From contig CAYLUE010000004.1 in the NCBI GenBank assembly GCA_964386795.1, positions 1 through 53,361 on the forward strand: a stretch of 53,361 nt of DNA. Reading direction: 5' to 3'. Under the pieces are notes generated by a model. The model was not told where the DNA came from. It saw only the letters and a list, made by a program, of their open reading frames with translations, and did not search any database. The first letter of the stretch is position 1. Each line of letters starts with the position of its first letter. This DNA comes from TMED108 sp964386795. GTDB taxonomy: Bacteria; Fidelibacterota; Marinisomatia; Marinisomatales; TCS55. The position numbers and the translations under genes were made by a program. Shown in pieces: positions 35,657 through 45,467 of the stretch.

Positions 35657-36940
35657 ATGAAAATTATTGACGTACATGCAAGAGAATTGCTCGATTCTAG
35701 GGGAAATCCAACCATTGAGGTTGAGCTTTCTTTAGATGGCAATATTACTGGAAGGGCTATTGTTCCTTCTGGCGCGTCTACTGGTGAGCATGAAGCGGTT
35801 GAGCTTCGGGATGGTGATCCTGATAGGTTTACTGGAAAAGGGGTGTTAAAAGCTGTTGATAATGTAAATACTATTATAAACAATACACTAATTAATGAAA
35901 TAATTGACTCTCAAGAAAATTTAGATACAATACTAATAAATCTTGATGGTTCATCGAACAAAAAGAATTTAGGCGCTAATGCTATACTAGGTGTTTCCAT
36001 GGCGTATGCACGAGCCAATGCTTTATATGCTAATATCCCTCTATATAAATCATTTAATAAGCATTTTGAGTTTACGATGCCTACACCAATGATAAATATT
36101 ATTAATGGGGGAAGCCACGCTAACAATAATGTAGATTTTCAGGAGTTTATGATTTTCCCAATTGGTGCAAAATCATTTTCTCATGCTATACAAATATGTG
36201 CTGAAATATTTTACCATTTACAATCTATCTTGAATCAAAAAGGATATTCAACAGCAGTTGGAGATGAGGGTGGGTTTGCGCCAAATTTGAGATCCAATCA
36301 GGAAGCTATTGAAGTTATCCTGGAAGCTATTCAACGTACTCCATACCAAGCAGCAAAAGAAATTTTTTTAGCATTAGATGTTGCTGCAAGTGAATTATTT
36401 AATAATGATAAATATCTCCTGGCTTCTGAGGATAAACAACTATCAAGCGATCAAATGATTGATTATTTATCTAGCTTAGTTAATCAATATCCAATTTTAT
36501 CAATTGAAGATGGATTAGATCAAAACGACTGGGCTGGCTGGAAAAAACTCAATGCATCAATTGGTGATAAATGCCAAATTGTTGGTGATGATCTAACGGT
36601 AACAAATAAAGTGCATCTAGCCAAAGCAATTGAGCAGAAATCTATGAATGCAATTTTAATCAAATTAAACCAAATTGGAACAGTAACTGAAACAATTGAA
36701 GCAATTGAGCTTGCGAATAAACATAATTTTGGATCTATTATTTCACATCGCTCCGGAGAAACTGAGGATACAATAATTTCAGATTTTTCAGTATCGATGG
36801 GTACTGGACAAATCAAAACGGGTTCTTTATCTAGAACAGATAGGGTTGCAAAATATAATCAATTATTAAGGATTGAAGAGCAATTAGGGAACAAGGCTAT
36901 ATTCGCAGGTGCAAAAAAATTAGCGATTGAAACAAAATGA
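35657..36940 (+). CDS. eno: Enolase
   Basis: This 427-residue enzyme has the full enolase signature: IDVHARELLDSRGNPTIE, VPSGASTGEHEAVELRDGD, the metal- and catalytic-site motifs GDEGGFAPNLRSNQEA, SIEDGLDQNDW and GDDLTVTN, the catalytic Lys in AILIKLNQIGTVTE, and SHRSGETEDTIISD. It converts 2-phosphoglycerate to phosphoenolpyruvate in glycolysis/gluconeogenesis. Its TGA overlaps the start of ftsB (ATGA), a pairing seen in many bacteria. Confidence 0.98.
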   Translation: MKIIDVHARELLDSRGNPTIEVELSLDGNITGRAIVPSGASTGEHEAVELRDGDPDRFTGKGVLKAVDNVNTIINNTLINEIIDSQENLDTILINLDGSSNKKNLGANAILGVSMAYARANALYANIPLYKSFNKHFEFTMPTPMINIINGGSHANNNVDFQEFMIFPIGAKSFSHAIQICAEIFYHLQSILNQKGYSTAVGDEGGFAPNLRSNQEAIEVILEAIQRTPYQAAKEIFLALDVAASELFNNDKYLLASEDKQLSSDQMIDYLSSLVNQYPILSIEDGLDQNDWAGWKKLNASIGDKCQIVGDDLTVTNKVHLAKAIEQKSMNAILIKLNQIGTVTETIEAIELANKHNFGSIISHRSGETEDTIISDFSVSMGTGQIKTGSLSRTDRVAKYNQLLRIEEQLGNKAIFAGAKKLAIETK

Positions 36941-37272
36941 GGAGAGGTCAAAGAAAAAGAGGCTCTGCTAATAGCAGATCAATAATTCAAAAGAAAATTA
37001 TCAAATTAATGTTATTGTTAGGCTTGTTAGTGCTTTTGATTTCTTTCTTTTTTGGCGACCACGGTTTATATCACCTTTATACCTTAAAATCAGAACGAAA
37101 AAAGATTCAAGAAGAAATCGATTATTTACGGAATCAAAGAATTACGCTAGAAGATGAAAAAACTAGATTAAAAACTGATTATAAGTATATTGAAGAAATG
37201 GCTAGAGAAAAGTACCGTATGGCAAAAAAACGAGAAAAGGTATTTAAGGTTATTGAAAAGAAAGAGGACTAA
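36937..37272 (+). CDS. ftsB: FtsB/DivIC septum formation initiator
   Basis: This 111-residue bitopic protein has a basic cytoplasmic N-terminus, one membrane helix (about 24-42, LMLLLGLLVLLISFFFG), and a periplasmic coiled coil (about 48-95, LYTLKSERKKIQEEIDYL, QRITLEDEKTRLKTD), then EEMAREKYRMAKKREKVF, the conserved end of the FtsB/DivIC domain. It is part of the FtsQBL divisome subcomplex. It overlaps eno by four bases and converges with the rhomboid gene with a four-base overlap. Confidence 0.88.
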   Translation: MRRGQRKRGSANSRSIIQKKIIKLMLLLGLLVLLISFFFGDHGLYHLYTLKSERKKIQEEIDYLRNQRITLEDEKTRLKTDYKYIEEMAREKYRMAKKREKVFKVIEKKED

Positions 37273-38084
37273 TCTTTTTTTATATCCTTCCCTAGTCGCT
37301 TGCTATATATATAGAGCTGATCTTTTTCATCATCATTAAGAGAATCAAACCCATCACTACTAACCTTATCTAGAAGCTGGTCAACTTTTTTTTGTAGACT
37401 GATAATATTAGATTTTCGTCTTTCAGATTTTTTATCCTTAGACTCTGCAATCTTATAATTTATATACATGGTTGTTCTATATTTTAAATTAGGGAGCTTA
37501 AGATAAACAAAGCCGATGATCATTCCGGATAAATGCGTAAGGTGACTAATATTTGATCCTGAAGTATCAATTGATGAGACAAATGCTATGGCTGCAAGAA
37601 TAATTACAAAGTATTTAACTTTGATTGGAAATAAAAAATATATCAATACTTTTCTGTTTGGGAACATTAATCCGTAGGCTAATAATATTCCATAGATTGC
37701 ACCACTGGCTCCAATAAGTATGCTATAATTATTACCATAATTGAATAATAACCATATAATTCCTGATCCAACTCCAGTAATAAGATAATATTGTAAAAAT
37801 TTTCTACTTCCCCATATTGATTCCATTTCAGTCCCAAACATCCACAAAACAAACATATTCATAAAAATATGGAAAAAATCACCATGTACAAACATATATG
37901 TAATTGGTTGCCATAATTTTGGACTAGATGATAATCCTAAGCTTAGTAGATCAAATTGATTCATCATAAAATATCTAAGCAAAAATAAAACAGCATTTAT
38001 TGAAATCAGGGCTTTAATCACATCGGTAAATCGTTGCGATTTAATAGGGTAGTTACTGTGCTCAGATTGAAATTGATATCTCAT
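37269..38084 (-). CDS. Rhomboid family intramembrane serine protease
   Basis: This 271-residue protein has six membrane helices. Its active-site motifs are GASGAIYGILLAYG (nucleophilic Ser) and HLTHLSGMIIGFVYL (catalytic His), with an early FVHGDFFHIFMNMFVLWMFG that carries the conserved His/Asn and WR-like loop (MESIWGSRKFLQYY). Rhomboids cleave within transmembrane segments. A charged cytoplasmic tail (about 205-271) follows, an extension that many bacterial rhomboids have. It is last in the proS-recO-rhomboid transcript. Confidence 0.92.
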   Translation of the reverse strand: MRYQFQSEHSNYPIKSQRFTDVIKALISINAVLFLLRYFMMNQFDLLSLGLSSSPKLWQPITYMFVHGDFFHIFMNMFVLWMFGTEMESIWGSRKFLQYYLITGVGSGIIWLLFNYGNNYSILIGASGAIYGILLAYGLMFPNRKVLIYFLFPIKVKYFVIILAAIAFVSSIDTSGSNISHLTHLSGMIIGFVYLKLPNLKYRTTMYINYKIAESKDKKSERRKSNIISLQKKVDQLLDKVSSDGFDSLNDDEKDQLYIYSKRLGKDIKKD

Positions 38085-38110
38085 GATTCAAAATATAATA
38101 ATATTTTATA

Positions 38111-38797
38111 TTAATTCATTGTCTCTTTAATAAACTGCAATGATTTTAATTGACCCAACCCGTCAAAATGTATCTGAAGGCATGTGTTTAAATAGCTAGA
38201 AATAATATTTCTATCTTTTGAGGAAAGAATAATATTTTTCTCAATTCCAGAATCACTATTTTCAAAACAATCAAATACTTCTTTTGAATTTAAGGATTTA
38301 TAAGGATTTGGAAGTGGAGTATTGTCCACATCTGTTTGTGTAAAATCTGGTTTAAATCCGAGTTTATTTAAAATCTGATATTGATAATACCAAAATGTTA
38401 GATTATCATTTCCGGTATTATGTTCTATGGATAAAAGCGCTTTAAATAATTCATCATAGAGACTTTCATGGGGATCATTTTCACTTAAACATTTTTCAGT
38501 TAATTCCATTAAAGCCATACAGTATGATATTTTTTTAAAATCCTGAGTAATATTTTTCCATGTATTTATAAAGCTTGATTTTGAAATGGTTTGCAGGTTT
38601 TTTGTGGGTTTATAATAATAAACTATTTCCAAACAGTTTGCCGGCTGAAAATGTGAACTTCTGGGTGATTTTTTTCTTCTAGCACCGTGGACAATAAAAC
38701 TAAGCTTTCCTTTATTTTTTAGAAAACATCTAGCAATTATACTGCTTTCGCCATAAGGAAATCGTTTGAGAACAATGGCATTAGAATTACTAATCAT
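38111..38797 (-). CDS. recO: DNA repair protein RecO
   Basis: This 228-residue protein has the N-terminal OB fold (AIVLKRFPYGESSIIARCF, KGKLSFIVHGARRKKS) and the helical domain (YCMALMELTEKCLSEND, LLSIEHNTGNDNLTFWYYQ, LNKLGFKPDF). The zinc-finger cysteines found in many RecO proteins after the LGFKPD segment are missing; TQTDVDNTP stands in their place. RecO loads RecA with RecR during recombination repair. It starts 11 bases after proS. Confidence 0.88.
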   Translation of the reverse strand: MISNSNAIVLKRFPYGESSIIARCFLKNKGKLSFIVHGARRKKSPRSSHFQPANCLEIVYYYKPTKNLQTISKSSFINTWKNITQDFKKISYCMALMELTEKCLSENDPHESLYDELFKALLSIEHNTGNDNLTFWYYQYQILNKLGFKPDFTQTDVDNTPLPNPYKSLNSKEVFDCFENSDSGIEKNIILSSKDRNIISSYLNTCLQIHFDGLGQLKSLQFIKETMN

Positions 38798-38807
38798 ATT
38801 GCTTTAA

Positions 38808-40277
38808 TCAATAGGCTTTTGCAAAAATCACTTCATGCTTGGCTGGTGTTCCTGAATATATACATAGAAGATCTTTGGGGCTTTCATCCATAGGTATAAC
38901 CCGAATGGTTGCTTTTGTTTCATTTTTAATGGCCTGCTCAGTCTTTGGATCGCCATCCCAGCCACACTTAATAAAACCGCTATTTTTTTTGATTAAATCT
39001 TTAAACTCGTCATAACTGGTGACCGAATAAGTATTATCGTCTCTGAACTTTGAAGCCTGAATGAATAAAGCTTCCTGAATTTGATCAAGTAAGATTGGAA
39101 TCTGTACAGCCAATTCATTTTTATCTATCGCCTGCTTTTCTCCATTATCTCTTCGGGCAACCATTGTGCTATTTTTTTCTATATCGCGCAGGCCAATCTC
39201 AAGCCTTAGCGGTGCCCCCTTCATTTCCCATTCATGAAATTTGTAACCAGGGCTCTCTTTTCTCCAGTCTTCATGAATTCTAATCTGATTTGTTTTTAAC
39301 TCACTTAACACAGGGTCAATGTATTCTTTAATTGTTTTTATTTCATCATCGTTTTTAAATATGGGTATGACAACTACTTGGTAAGGGGCTATCTTAGGCG
39401 GAAGTCTTAATCCTTTTTCATCTCCGTGAGCCATGATTACCCCTCCAACCAGCCTCGTACTTACCCCCCAGCTTGTAGCATAAACAAATTCGTCTTTATT
39501 ATCTTTTGATTGAAAGGTAACGCCAAAGGCTTTGGCAAAATTTTGACCTAAATTATGAGACGTACCTGCTTGTAATGCTCGTTTATCTTTCATCATTGCT
39601 TCAATACAATATGTATGTTCAGCTCCTGCAAATTTTTCAGATTCGGATTTGAGCCCAGTATGAACGGGCATAGCTAAGTAATCCTCAGCAAGCTTACGGT
39701 AAAGCTCAAGTATTAATAACGTTTCTTTCTCAGCTTCCTCAGAAGAAGCATGCGCAGTGTGACCTTCTTGCCATAAAAATTCTGTAGTTCTGAGAAAAAG
39801 CCTCGTTCTCATTTCCCAGCGTACTACATTAGCCCATTGATTGATTAATAATGGTAAATCTCTATAGGACTGGATCCACTTTTTATACATTGACCAAATA
39901 ACCGTTTCAGAAGTTGGCCTAACAATCACCTCTTCTTCCAGTTTAGAGTCTGGGTCAACTATAATTCCTTTGTTTTTATCGGACTTTAATCGCGTATGGG
40001 TAACAACTGCACATTCTTTTGCAAAGCCTTCTATATGGTCTGCTTCTTTTGCAAAAAAAGACTTGGGAATAAACAATGGGAAGTACGCATTGACATGACC
40101 AGTTTCTTTAATCATTTGATCAAATGAATCTTTTATTAGTTCCCATAAGGCAAACCCGTACGGCTTAATTACCATCGTTCCTTTTACGGGTCCGTAATCT
40201 GCTAAACCGGCCTTCACTACGACATCTGTATACCATGCTGCGTAGTCTTTGCTTTGTGATGTAATACCTTTTGACAT
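38808..40277 (-). CDS. proS: Prolyl-tRNA synthetase (ProS type 3)
   Basis: This 489-residue class II synthetase has motif 1 (FWELIKDSFDQMIKE-like region, HVNAYFPLFIPKSF), motif 2 (QWANVVRWEMRTRLFLRTTEFLWQ broken at RWEMRTRLFLRTTEF), and a late GTSHNLGQNFAKAFGV. The anticodon-binding domain and a C-terminal zinc-like domain that ends in KAY follow (EVIFAKAY). It belongs to the archaeal/eukaryote-like form without the large bacterial editing insert. It charges tRNA-Pro. It heads the proS-recO-rhomboid transcript and is divergent from the amidohydrolase gene. Confidence 0.96.
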   Translation of the reverse strand: MSKGITSQSKDYAAWYTDVVVKAGLADYGPVKGTMVIKPYGFALWELIKDSFDQMIKETGHVNAYFPLFIPKSFFAKEADHIEGFAKECAVVTHTRLKSDKNKGIIVDPDSKLEEEVIVRPTSETVIWSMYKKWIQSYRDLPLLINQWANVVRWEMRTRLFLRTTEFLWQEGHTAHASSEEAEKETLLILELYRKLAEDYLAMPVHTGLKSESEKFAGAEHTYCIEAMMKDKRALQAGTSHNLGQNFAKAFGVTFQSKDNKDEFVYATSWGVSTRLVGGVIMAHGDEKGLRLPPKIAPYQVVVIPIFKNDDEIKTIKEYIDPVLSELKTNQIRIHEDWRKESPGYKFHEWEMKGAPLRLEIGLRDIEKNSTMVARRDNGEKQAIDKNELAVQIPILLDQIQEALFIQASKFRDDNTYSVTSYDEFKDLIKKNSGFIKCGWDGDPKTEQAIKNETKATIRVIPMDESPKDLLCIYSGTPAKHEVIFAKAY

Positions 40278-40415
40278 AATTATATTATAAAAAATCTATA
40301 TACGAAATTACCGGCATATAGCTGGGGTTCCAATCAAATTTGTAATTTGAATTAGTATTAATGAATTTATTGCTTTATAATAAACATATTCTTGTAAGAT
40401 TTAAGGGAAGTTTAT
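40278..40415. promoter_or_regulatory. Divergent intergenic region between proS and amidohydrolase
   Basis: This 138-base AT-rich spacer contains a TATAAT at 40376-40381, 34 bases before the amidohydrolase start, on the plus strand. No TTGACA-like box sits 16-18 bases upstream of it; the nearest TTGAAT is 23 bases away, so this is only a possible promoter. I see no RNA gene or terminator. Confidence 0.3.
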
Positions 40416-42107
40416 ATGAAAGTTAAATTAATACTGATGCTTATTACGCTCTGGATTATTAGCTGTGAAGCCGAAAAGGCTGATATGATAATTCATAATG
40501 GCGCGATTTATACAATGAATGATTTTATGCCTACCGCTGAATCGGTAGCTGTAATAAATGGCAAGATAGCTGCATTGGGCAAATATAAGGATTTGGATTA
40601 TTTGATCGGTCCAAAAACTAAAATTATTAATTTAAATGGTGCAATGATGACGCCTGGATTAATCGAGGGTCATGGTCATTTTTATGGACTTGGTCTTGCA
40701 AAAATGCAATTAGATCTTTCAGCTGCAAGCAGCTATGATGAATTAGTCAATATGGTTTCTGATGCGGTAGGTCAATCATCTCCAGGACAGTGGATATTGG
40801 GTAGAGGATGGCACCAGAGTAAATGGAGCGATAACAAGGATAATTTTATCAAAGGCTTTCAAACACATGAAAGTCTTTCTGAAATATCTCCAAATAATCC
40901 TGTGTGGTTGAAACATGCAAGTGGACACGCTGGGTTTGCAAATAAAAAGGCGATGGATATTGCTGGAATTAGTTCAGAGACTGAGTTTGGGTTTGGGGGC
41001 GAAATAATTAAAGATCTATCAGGAAATCCAACTGGAATTTTCAACGAAAGAGCTCAAGGGTTAATCAATAGGCATGTTGATAATAATTTAGATGAAAATT
41101 CTGATCTAAGAGCAATTGAGCTAGCTGTCAAAGCCTGCCTGGAAAATGGCATAACATCATTTCATGATGCTGGCGCAGGAAATAAAACAATTGCAACCCT
41201 TAGGGAGGCAATTTCGAATAATTTATTAAAGGTGCGTATTTACGCTATGCTTACAAGCGGTGATACATTATTATTAAATCAATGGTATAAAAAGGGCCCG
41301 GAAATTGGAACAGGAAATGATTTTCTCACTATCCGCTCAATCAAGCTTAATGCAGACGGCGCCTTAGGGTCTAGGGGCGCATGGTTAATAAATGAATATA
41401 CCGATAGGCCAGGTCACTATGGAATGGCCACACAATCTATGGACTATGTATATAGTGTTGCTAAAAAAGGAATTCAAAGCGGTTTTCAGGTTAATTCTCA
41501 TGCCATTGGAGATCGCGCTAATAGAGAAATATTAAACCAATATGAAAAAGTGTTTGATGAATTTCCTGAAATGGCAAAAGATCATCGATGGAGAATTGAA
41601 CACGCACAACACATTGACCCTGCTGACATACCTAGATTTGGTAGATTAAAAGTTATTCCATCTATACAGGGAATACACATGTCTTCAGATAGACCGTGGG
41701 CTATTAATAGGCTAGGTCAAAAACGTATTGTTGAGAGTGCTTACGTTTGGAGAAATCTAATTAATCATGGGGCAATCTTAATTAACGGATCTGATGTGCC
41801 TGTAGAGCCAATAGACCCCATTGCTTCATTTTATGCGAGCACCACAAGAAAGACCTTAAAAGGCTTGCCTGATTCCGGGTATGAGCCCGAGCAAAAGATG
41901 ACAAGAATAGAGGCTCTGAAAAGCTATACAATTAATGCTGCATACGGAGCGTTTGAAGAAAAAATAAAAGGGTCTATTGAAATAGGGAAATATGCTGATT
42001 TTGCAGTTTTTTCTCAAAATCTTGTTACTATTCCTGATGAAAAGATTTTAGATACAAAAGTATTATATACTATCCTTAATGGCAACATTGAATACCGAGC
42101 AAATTGA
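40416..42107 (+). CDS. YtcJ-like amidohydrolase, lipoprotein
   Basis: This 563-residue protein has a lipoprotein signal (LITLWIISC, lipobox IISC). An amidohydrolase_3-type domain follows with MIIHNGAIYTMN, MMTPGLIEGHGHFYG (metal-binding HGH), WILGRGWHQSKW, HASGHAGFANKKAM, ITSFHDAGAGN, LNADGALGSRGAWLI, FQVNSHAIGDRANREIL, RIEHAQHIDP and GSDVPVEPIDP. These are the conserved YtcJ motifs; substrates of the family are largely unknown. AAGGGAAG precedes the start. Its stop overlaps the TTG start of the methyltransferase gene. It is the first gene of a plus-strand run to 46950. Confidence 0.93.
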   Translation: MKVKLILMLITLWIISCEAEKADMIIHNGAIYTMNDFMPTAESVAVINGKIAALGKYKDLDYLIGPKTKIINLNGAMMTPGLIEGHGHFYGLGLAKMQLDLSAASSYDELVNMVSDAVGQSSPGQWILGRGWHQSKWSDNKDNFIKGFQTHESLSEISPNNPVWLKHASGHAGFANKKAMDIAGISSETEFGFGGEIIKDLSGNPTGIFNERAQGLINRHVDNNLDENSDLRAIELAVKACLENGITSFHDAGAGNKTIATLREAISNNLLKVRIYAMLTSGDTLLLNQWYKKGPEIGTGNDFLTIRSIKLNADGALGSRGAWLINEYTDRPGHYGMATQSMDYVYSVAKKGIQSGFQVNSHAIGDRANREILNQYEKVFDEFPEMAKDHRWRIEHAQHIDPADIPRFGRLKVIPSIQGIHMSSDRPWAINRLGQKRIVESAYVWRNLINHGAILINGSDVPVEPIDPIASFYASTTRKTLKGLPDSGYEPEQKMTRIEALKSYTINAAYGAFEEKIKGSIEIGKYADFAVFSQNLVTIPDEKILDTKVLYTILNGNIEYRAN

Positions 42108-42835
42108 TTAGTAATAATTCATTTAAAAAAATAAAATCCTTAAAACAAAAAAAGTTTCGCCAAGAGCACAAAAAAATTTTGGTAGAGGGAATAAGGTCTG
42201 TTGAATCAATAATTGATGATGGTGCTATCATAGATATCGTATTATATACGAAAGAATTCAAATCGAAAAATGACAATTTAATAAGTAAGATCAATAAGGA
42301 TTTATTGAATGAGATAACTGAAAAAGAGATGAATCAATTATCTAATTCAGTTACTCCATCGGGAATTTTAGTGGTAACAAAATTTCCCGAATACAAAAGG
42401 TTTGATACAAATAGAAATGCCATTTTTCTTGATCAAATTTCTGATCCAGGCAATATGGGAACCATAATAAGAACCGCAGCATGGTTCGGTTTAGACCAAA
42501 TAATCCTATCTAAAGGATGCATAGATCCATTTAATCCAAAAGTAGTTGCATCGGCAATGGGAAGCCATTTTCAATTACGTTTTTTGGGTCAAGAAAAATT
42601 GGATCTAATCAATAATTATCATTGGATTGGTGCCAGCGCTGAAGGAAAACCATTGGATCAATTAAAAAGCCCAGATCAAAAATGGGTGCTTGTTATGGGA
42701 AGCGAAGCCCATGGTATCAATAATAAAATAAAATCAAAATTAGACAAAATATATTCAATCCCTAGGATTGGTAAGGGCGAATCACTAAATGTTGGCGTTG
42801 CAATGGGTATTTTTTTAAGCAAATTAGCGCGATAA
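42104..42835 (+). CDS. TrmH/SpoU family RNA 2'-O-methyltransferase
   Basis: This 243-residue protein starts at TTG (42104), overlapping the amidohydrolase stop (TTGA). The N-terminal substrate-binding part (KKIKSLKQKKFRQEHKKILVEG) is typical of RlmB/TrmH-type enzymes. The SPOUT knot shows FLDQISDPGNMGTIIRTAAWFG, PFNPKVVASAMGSHFQLRF, VLVMGSEAHGIN and IPRIGKGESLNVGVAMGI. It methylates ribose in rRNA or tRNA; the target cannot be set from sequence. Confidence 0.94.
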   Translation: MISNNSFKKIKSLKQKKFRQEHKKILVEGIRSVESIIDDGAIIDIVLYTKEFKSKNDNLISKINKDLLNEITEKEMNQLSNSVTPSGILVVTKFPEYKRFDTNRNAIFLDQISDPGNMGTIIRTAAWFGLDQIILSKGCIDPFNPKVVASAMGSHFQLRFLGQEKLDLINNYHWIGASAEGKPLDQLKSPDQKWVLVMGSEAHGINNKIKSKLDKIYSIPRIGKGESLNVGVAMGIFLSKLAR

Positions 42836-42906
42836 TTGCTTTGTTTCACCATTGGTAAATAAAGTGGTAATTTACAGCATTATGGATAAAGTTGATTTGG
42901 AGCCCT

Positions 42907-43704
42907 ATGAGCCGAGTATTAACAGTACGGCTTGCTTTTGGAATCGTTATTTTTTCGTTTCTGTGTTCTCTATTTATCGCTGCGATATTTAGTGCCTTAG
43001 ACCCGTCTATCCTTTCTGGGTCCAACCTTGGAATACTTTCTTATGTTGCATTATTTCTGGCTCAAATTTTTCTCGTTGCACCAAGTGCTTTCTTCTTAGT
43101 AAAAAATGGATTTAATCTTTCTGATAATTTTCGGCTCAACAAAATTTCAAAACAAATGGTGTTTCTCTCATTAATTTTATCCTTTGGAGCGGTACTGCTT
43201 TCAAGTGAAATGAATATTTTAATTGACATGGTGTTTCCTATTCCGCAATCTTTTTTGGATTTAGATACTATGCTTGCCCCTGGAAACCCCATATCGTTAA
43301 TACTGGTGGTACTCACTGTTGTTGTTATTGCGCCCATTGGAGAAGAAATGGTTTTTAGAGGTTTTTTGCAAAGATATTTGGAGGATACCTGGCAAGATGT
43401 CACCCGTGCAATATTGATTTCTAGCTTGTTTTTTGCAGCAATACATTTTAATCCATATTGGGCTATTCAAATTTATTTTATGGGGCTGCTATTGGGATAT
43501 TTATCCTGGCTCACACAATCTATTTTTCCTTCTATAATAATGCATATGGCAATTAATGGAACCTCGATGTTATTCATATTCCTTGGCGAGAATGCAGAAA
43601 GCGCACTGTTGTGGAATGGCCATGTCAATCCATTGCTTTTAACCATCGGGGCATATGCATTTTGGTTCAGTCTAAAACAGATGCCATATGAAAGTAGGGC
43701 CTAA
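42907..43704 (+). CDS. CPBP family intramembrane metalloprotease
   Basis: I choose the ATG at 42907, preceded by GGAG, over the TTG at 42892 (265 residues). The CPBP/Abi motifs are visible: motif 1 EEMVFRGFLQRYLE and motif 2 FFAAIHFNPYWAIQIYFMGLLLG, and a third HMAINGT segment. It has seven or so membrane helices. Members are CAAX-like prenyl proteases or immunity proteins. Its stop lies one base before the mgtE start. Confidence 0.88.
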   Translation: MSRVLTVRLAFGIVIFSFLCSLFIAAIFSALDPSILSGSNLGILSYVALFLAQIFLVAPSAFFLVKNGFNLSDNFRLNKISKQMVFLSLILSFGAVLLSSEMNILIDMVFPIPQSFLDLDTMLAPGNPISLILVVLTVVVIAPIGEEMVFRGFLQRYLEDTWQDVTRAILISSLFFAAIHFNPYWAIQIYFMGLLLGYLSWLTQSIFPSIIMHMAINGTSMLFIFLGENAESALLWNGHVNPLLLTIGAYAFWFSLKQMPYESRA

Positions 43705-43705
43705 A

Positions 43706-45079
43706 ATGAAAAAGGAAATGTATAGCTCAGAAATCACGATTCTTAGAGACACATTTAGAAGGCTACTACGCAGACACGCAAAAACCAACATTGTTAAGTT
43801 GATCGATAAAACGCACCCCGCAGATCTAGCGCTAATTTTTAGATATTTTAATGATACCGAGCAAGATTCTATTTTTTCAAGTATGTCTGCTTCTGAAGAA
43901 ACTGTTGAGTTTTTAAATGAATTGGATGAATCCATTACGACTCGATTAATTGAAAATGAGACACCAAACAGGCTTGCCGAAATATTAGAAGAGGCAAGCT
44001 CTAATGAACAAGCCTATTTAATGGGTCTTATAGATGGCAAATTCGCTGCTTCGGTTATTGAATTGTTACAAGTTGAAGAGCAAGAAGAGCTTGAAGAAAT
44101 GATGGCCTATCCTGAAGATAGTGCAGGAATTCTCATGCATACCGATGTATTCACTTTGCATGAAGACACAAAGGCTAGGGAAGCGATTTATGCCCTTCAA
44201 GACCAAGAAGATGCTGAAATGGTCTTTTACTTATATACATTAGATGATGATGGAAGGTTAACCGGGGTAATTTCACTTCGAGATTTAGTAACCACTCATG
44301 GTGATACCATGCTCAAAGATATTATGTCAAAAAACATTCAAGTGGTTAGGCCAGAAACCGATCAAGAAGAAGTTGCAAGGATAGTTTCACAATATAATTT
44401 TTTGGCTGTACCCGTTGTTGATTCTGATGAACAACTTCTTGGTATTGTGACTGTTGATAATGTGGTTGATGTTATTCGCGAAGAAGCAACGGAAGACTTT
44501 TTGCAGCTTGCTGGAGCAGGTAAAGATAGGGAAATATTACTTAAATCTTCATGGGAGAATGCCCGTATTCGCTTGCCGTGGTTATTCGCGAGTTGGATTG
44601 GTGGCATTATGGCAGCATTTATTATTGGAATATTCGATAATATTTTAGAAAACGCGATAGCATTGGCAGCATTTATCCCTGTCATTATTGGTATGGGTGG
44701 AAATGTTGGGACACAATCCTCTACAATGATTGTTCGAGGATTAGCAACCGGTAGGGTCAGCTTTGAAAATTCGGTAAAAGTATTATTTAAAGAAATGCGT
44801 GTTGGGTTGATTTTGGGTATTCTCTATGGAATTCTGCTTGGCGTGTTTGCAATCTTTCAATTTATTGATACCTCCCCACTGCTTGGATTTGTAGTAGGTT
44901 TAAGTATTTGTGTGTCGATGATTCTAGCTGCAACGATTGGATCGTTAGTTCCTTTAATATTAAATCGATTTGATGTTGACCCGGCAATTGCAACCGGCCC
45001 CTTTGTAACCACGGCAATCGATATTCTTGGTGTTGCTTTTTATTTCTTAATTGCACAATCCCTATTAGGAGTTAGTTAA
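43706..45079 (+). CDS. mgtE: Magnesium transporter MgtE
   Basis: I start at the ATG at 43706, one base after the CPBP stop, rather than at 43688, which overlaps that gene (457 residues). The domains follow MgtE order: N-domain with HPADLALIFRYF, tandem CBS (MMAYPEDSAGILMHTDVFTL, VSQYNFLAVPVVDSDEQLLG), a plug helix, and a five-helix pore with WLFASWIGGIMAAFIIGIFD, FIPVIIGMGGNVGTQSSTM and DPAIATGPFVTTAIDILGV (the selectivity region). It imports Mg2+ and is gated by cytosolic Mg2+ through the N and CBS domains. Confidence 0.96.
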   Translation: MKKEMYSSEITILRDTFRRLLRRHAKTNIVKLIDKTHPADLALIFRYFNDTEQDSIFSSMSASEETVEFLNELDESITTRLIENETPNRLAEILEEASSNEQAYLMGLIDGKFAASVIELLQVEEQEELEEMMAYPEDSAGILMHTDVFTLHEDTKAREAIYALQDQEDAEMVFYLYTLDDDGRLTGVISLRDLVTTHGDTMLKDIMSKNIQVVRPETDQEEVARIVSQYNFLAVPVVDSDEQLLGIVTVDNVVDVIREEATEDFLQLAGAGKDREILLKSSWENARIRLPWLFASWIGGIMAAFIIGIFDNILENAIALAAFIPVIIGMGGNVGTQSSTMIVRGLATGRVSFENSVKVLFKEMRVGLILGILYGILLGVFAIFQFIDTSPLLGFVVGLSICVSMILAATIGSLVPLILNRFDVDPAIATGPFVTTAIDILGVAFYFLIAQSLLGVS

Positions 45080-45080
45080 A

Positions 45081-45458
45081 ATGAGAGAATATCTTAAAGC
45101 ACATTGGAAGCATATCATTGTTTGGACGGTTATTGTTTCTATAATCATTGTAGCGTTGAAATATGGAATTGATAAGAAGGCAGTTGTCTTTGGTACGGTC
45201 TTAATTGGTGTATTTACACAAGCATTTGCTGGGCTTGCTGCTCTTATTGGCGCCTTACCATTAATTGGTCCATTTATAGTAAAAATATTTGCGCTTCCTA
45301 TTATTTGGGTCATTCAAGCCACTGGATCCTTTGTGGGTGCGGTAGCAATAAAAAAAGGCTACAGCAAGGAAATGGTAAAATCAAGAGTGCTTACCCTGGC
45401 CTTATCGATTGGAATATTAATAGGATATATTATTGGCCATATTATGCCAATAAGATAA
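45081..45458 (+). CDS. Small polytopic membrane protein of unknown function
   Basis: This 125-residue protein has four hydrophobic helices (IIVWTVIVSIIIVALKYG, VFGTVLIGVFTQAFAGLAAL, IGPFIVKIFALPIIWVIQA, LTLALSIGILIGYIIGHI) separated by short loops. It starts one base after the mgtE stop, so it is probably co-translated with the transporter and may be an accessory. I do not recognise the family. Confidence 0.68.
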   Translation: MREYLKAHWKHIIVWTVIVSIIIVALKYGIDKKAVVFGTVLIGVFTQAFAGLAALIGALPLIGPFIVKIFALPIIWVIQATGSFVGAVAIKKGYSKEMVKSRVLTLALSIGILIGYIIGHIMPIR

Positions 45459-45467
45459 TTGATTAAA

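Noticed and set aside
40347..40381. A full sigma70 promoter before the amidohydrolase gene
   Set aside because: TATAAT is present, but the nearest TTGAAT lies 23 bases upstream, outside the usual 16-18 base spacing.
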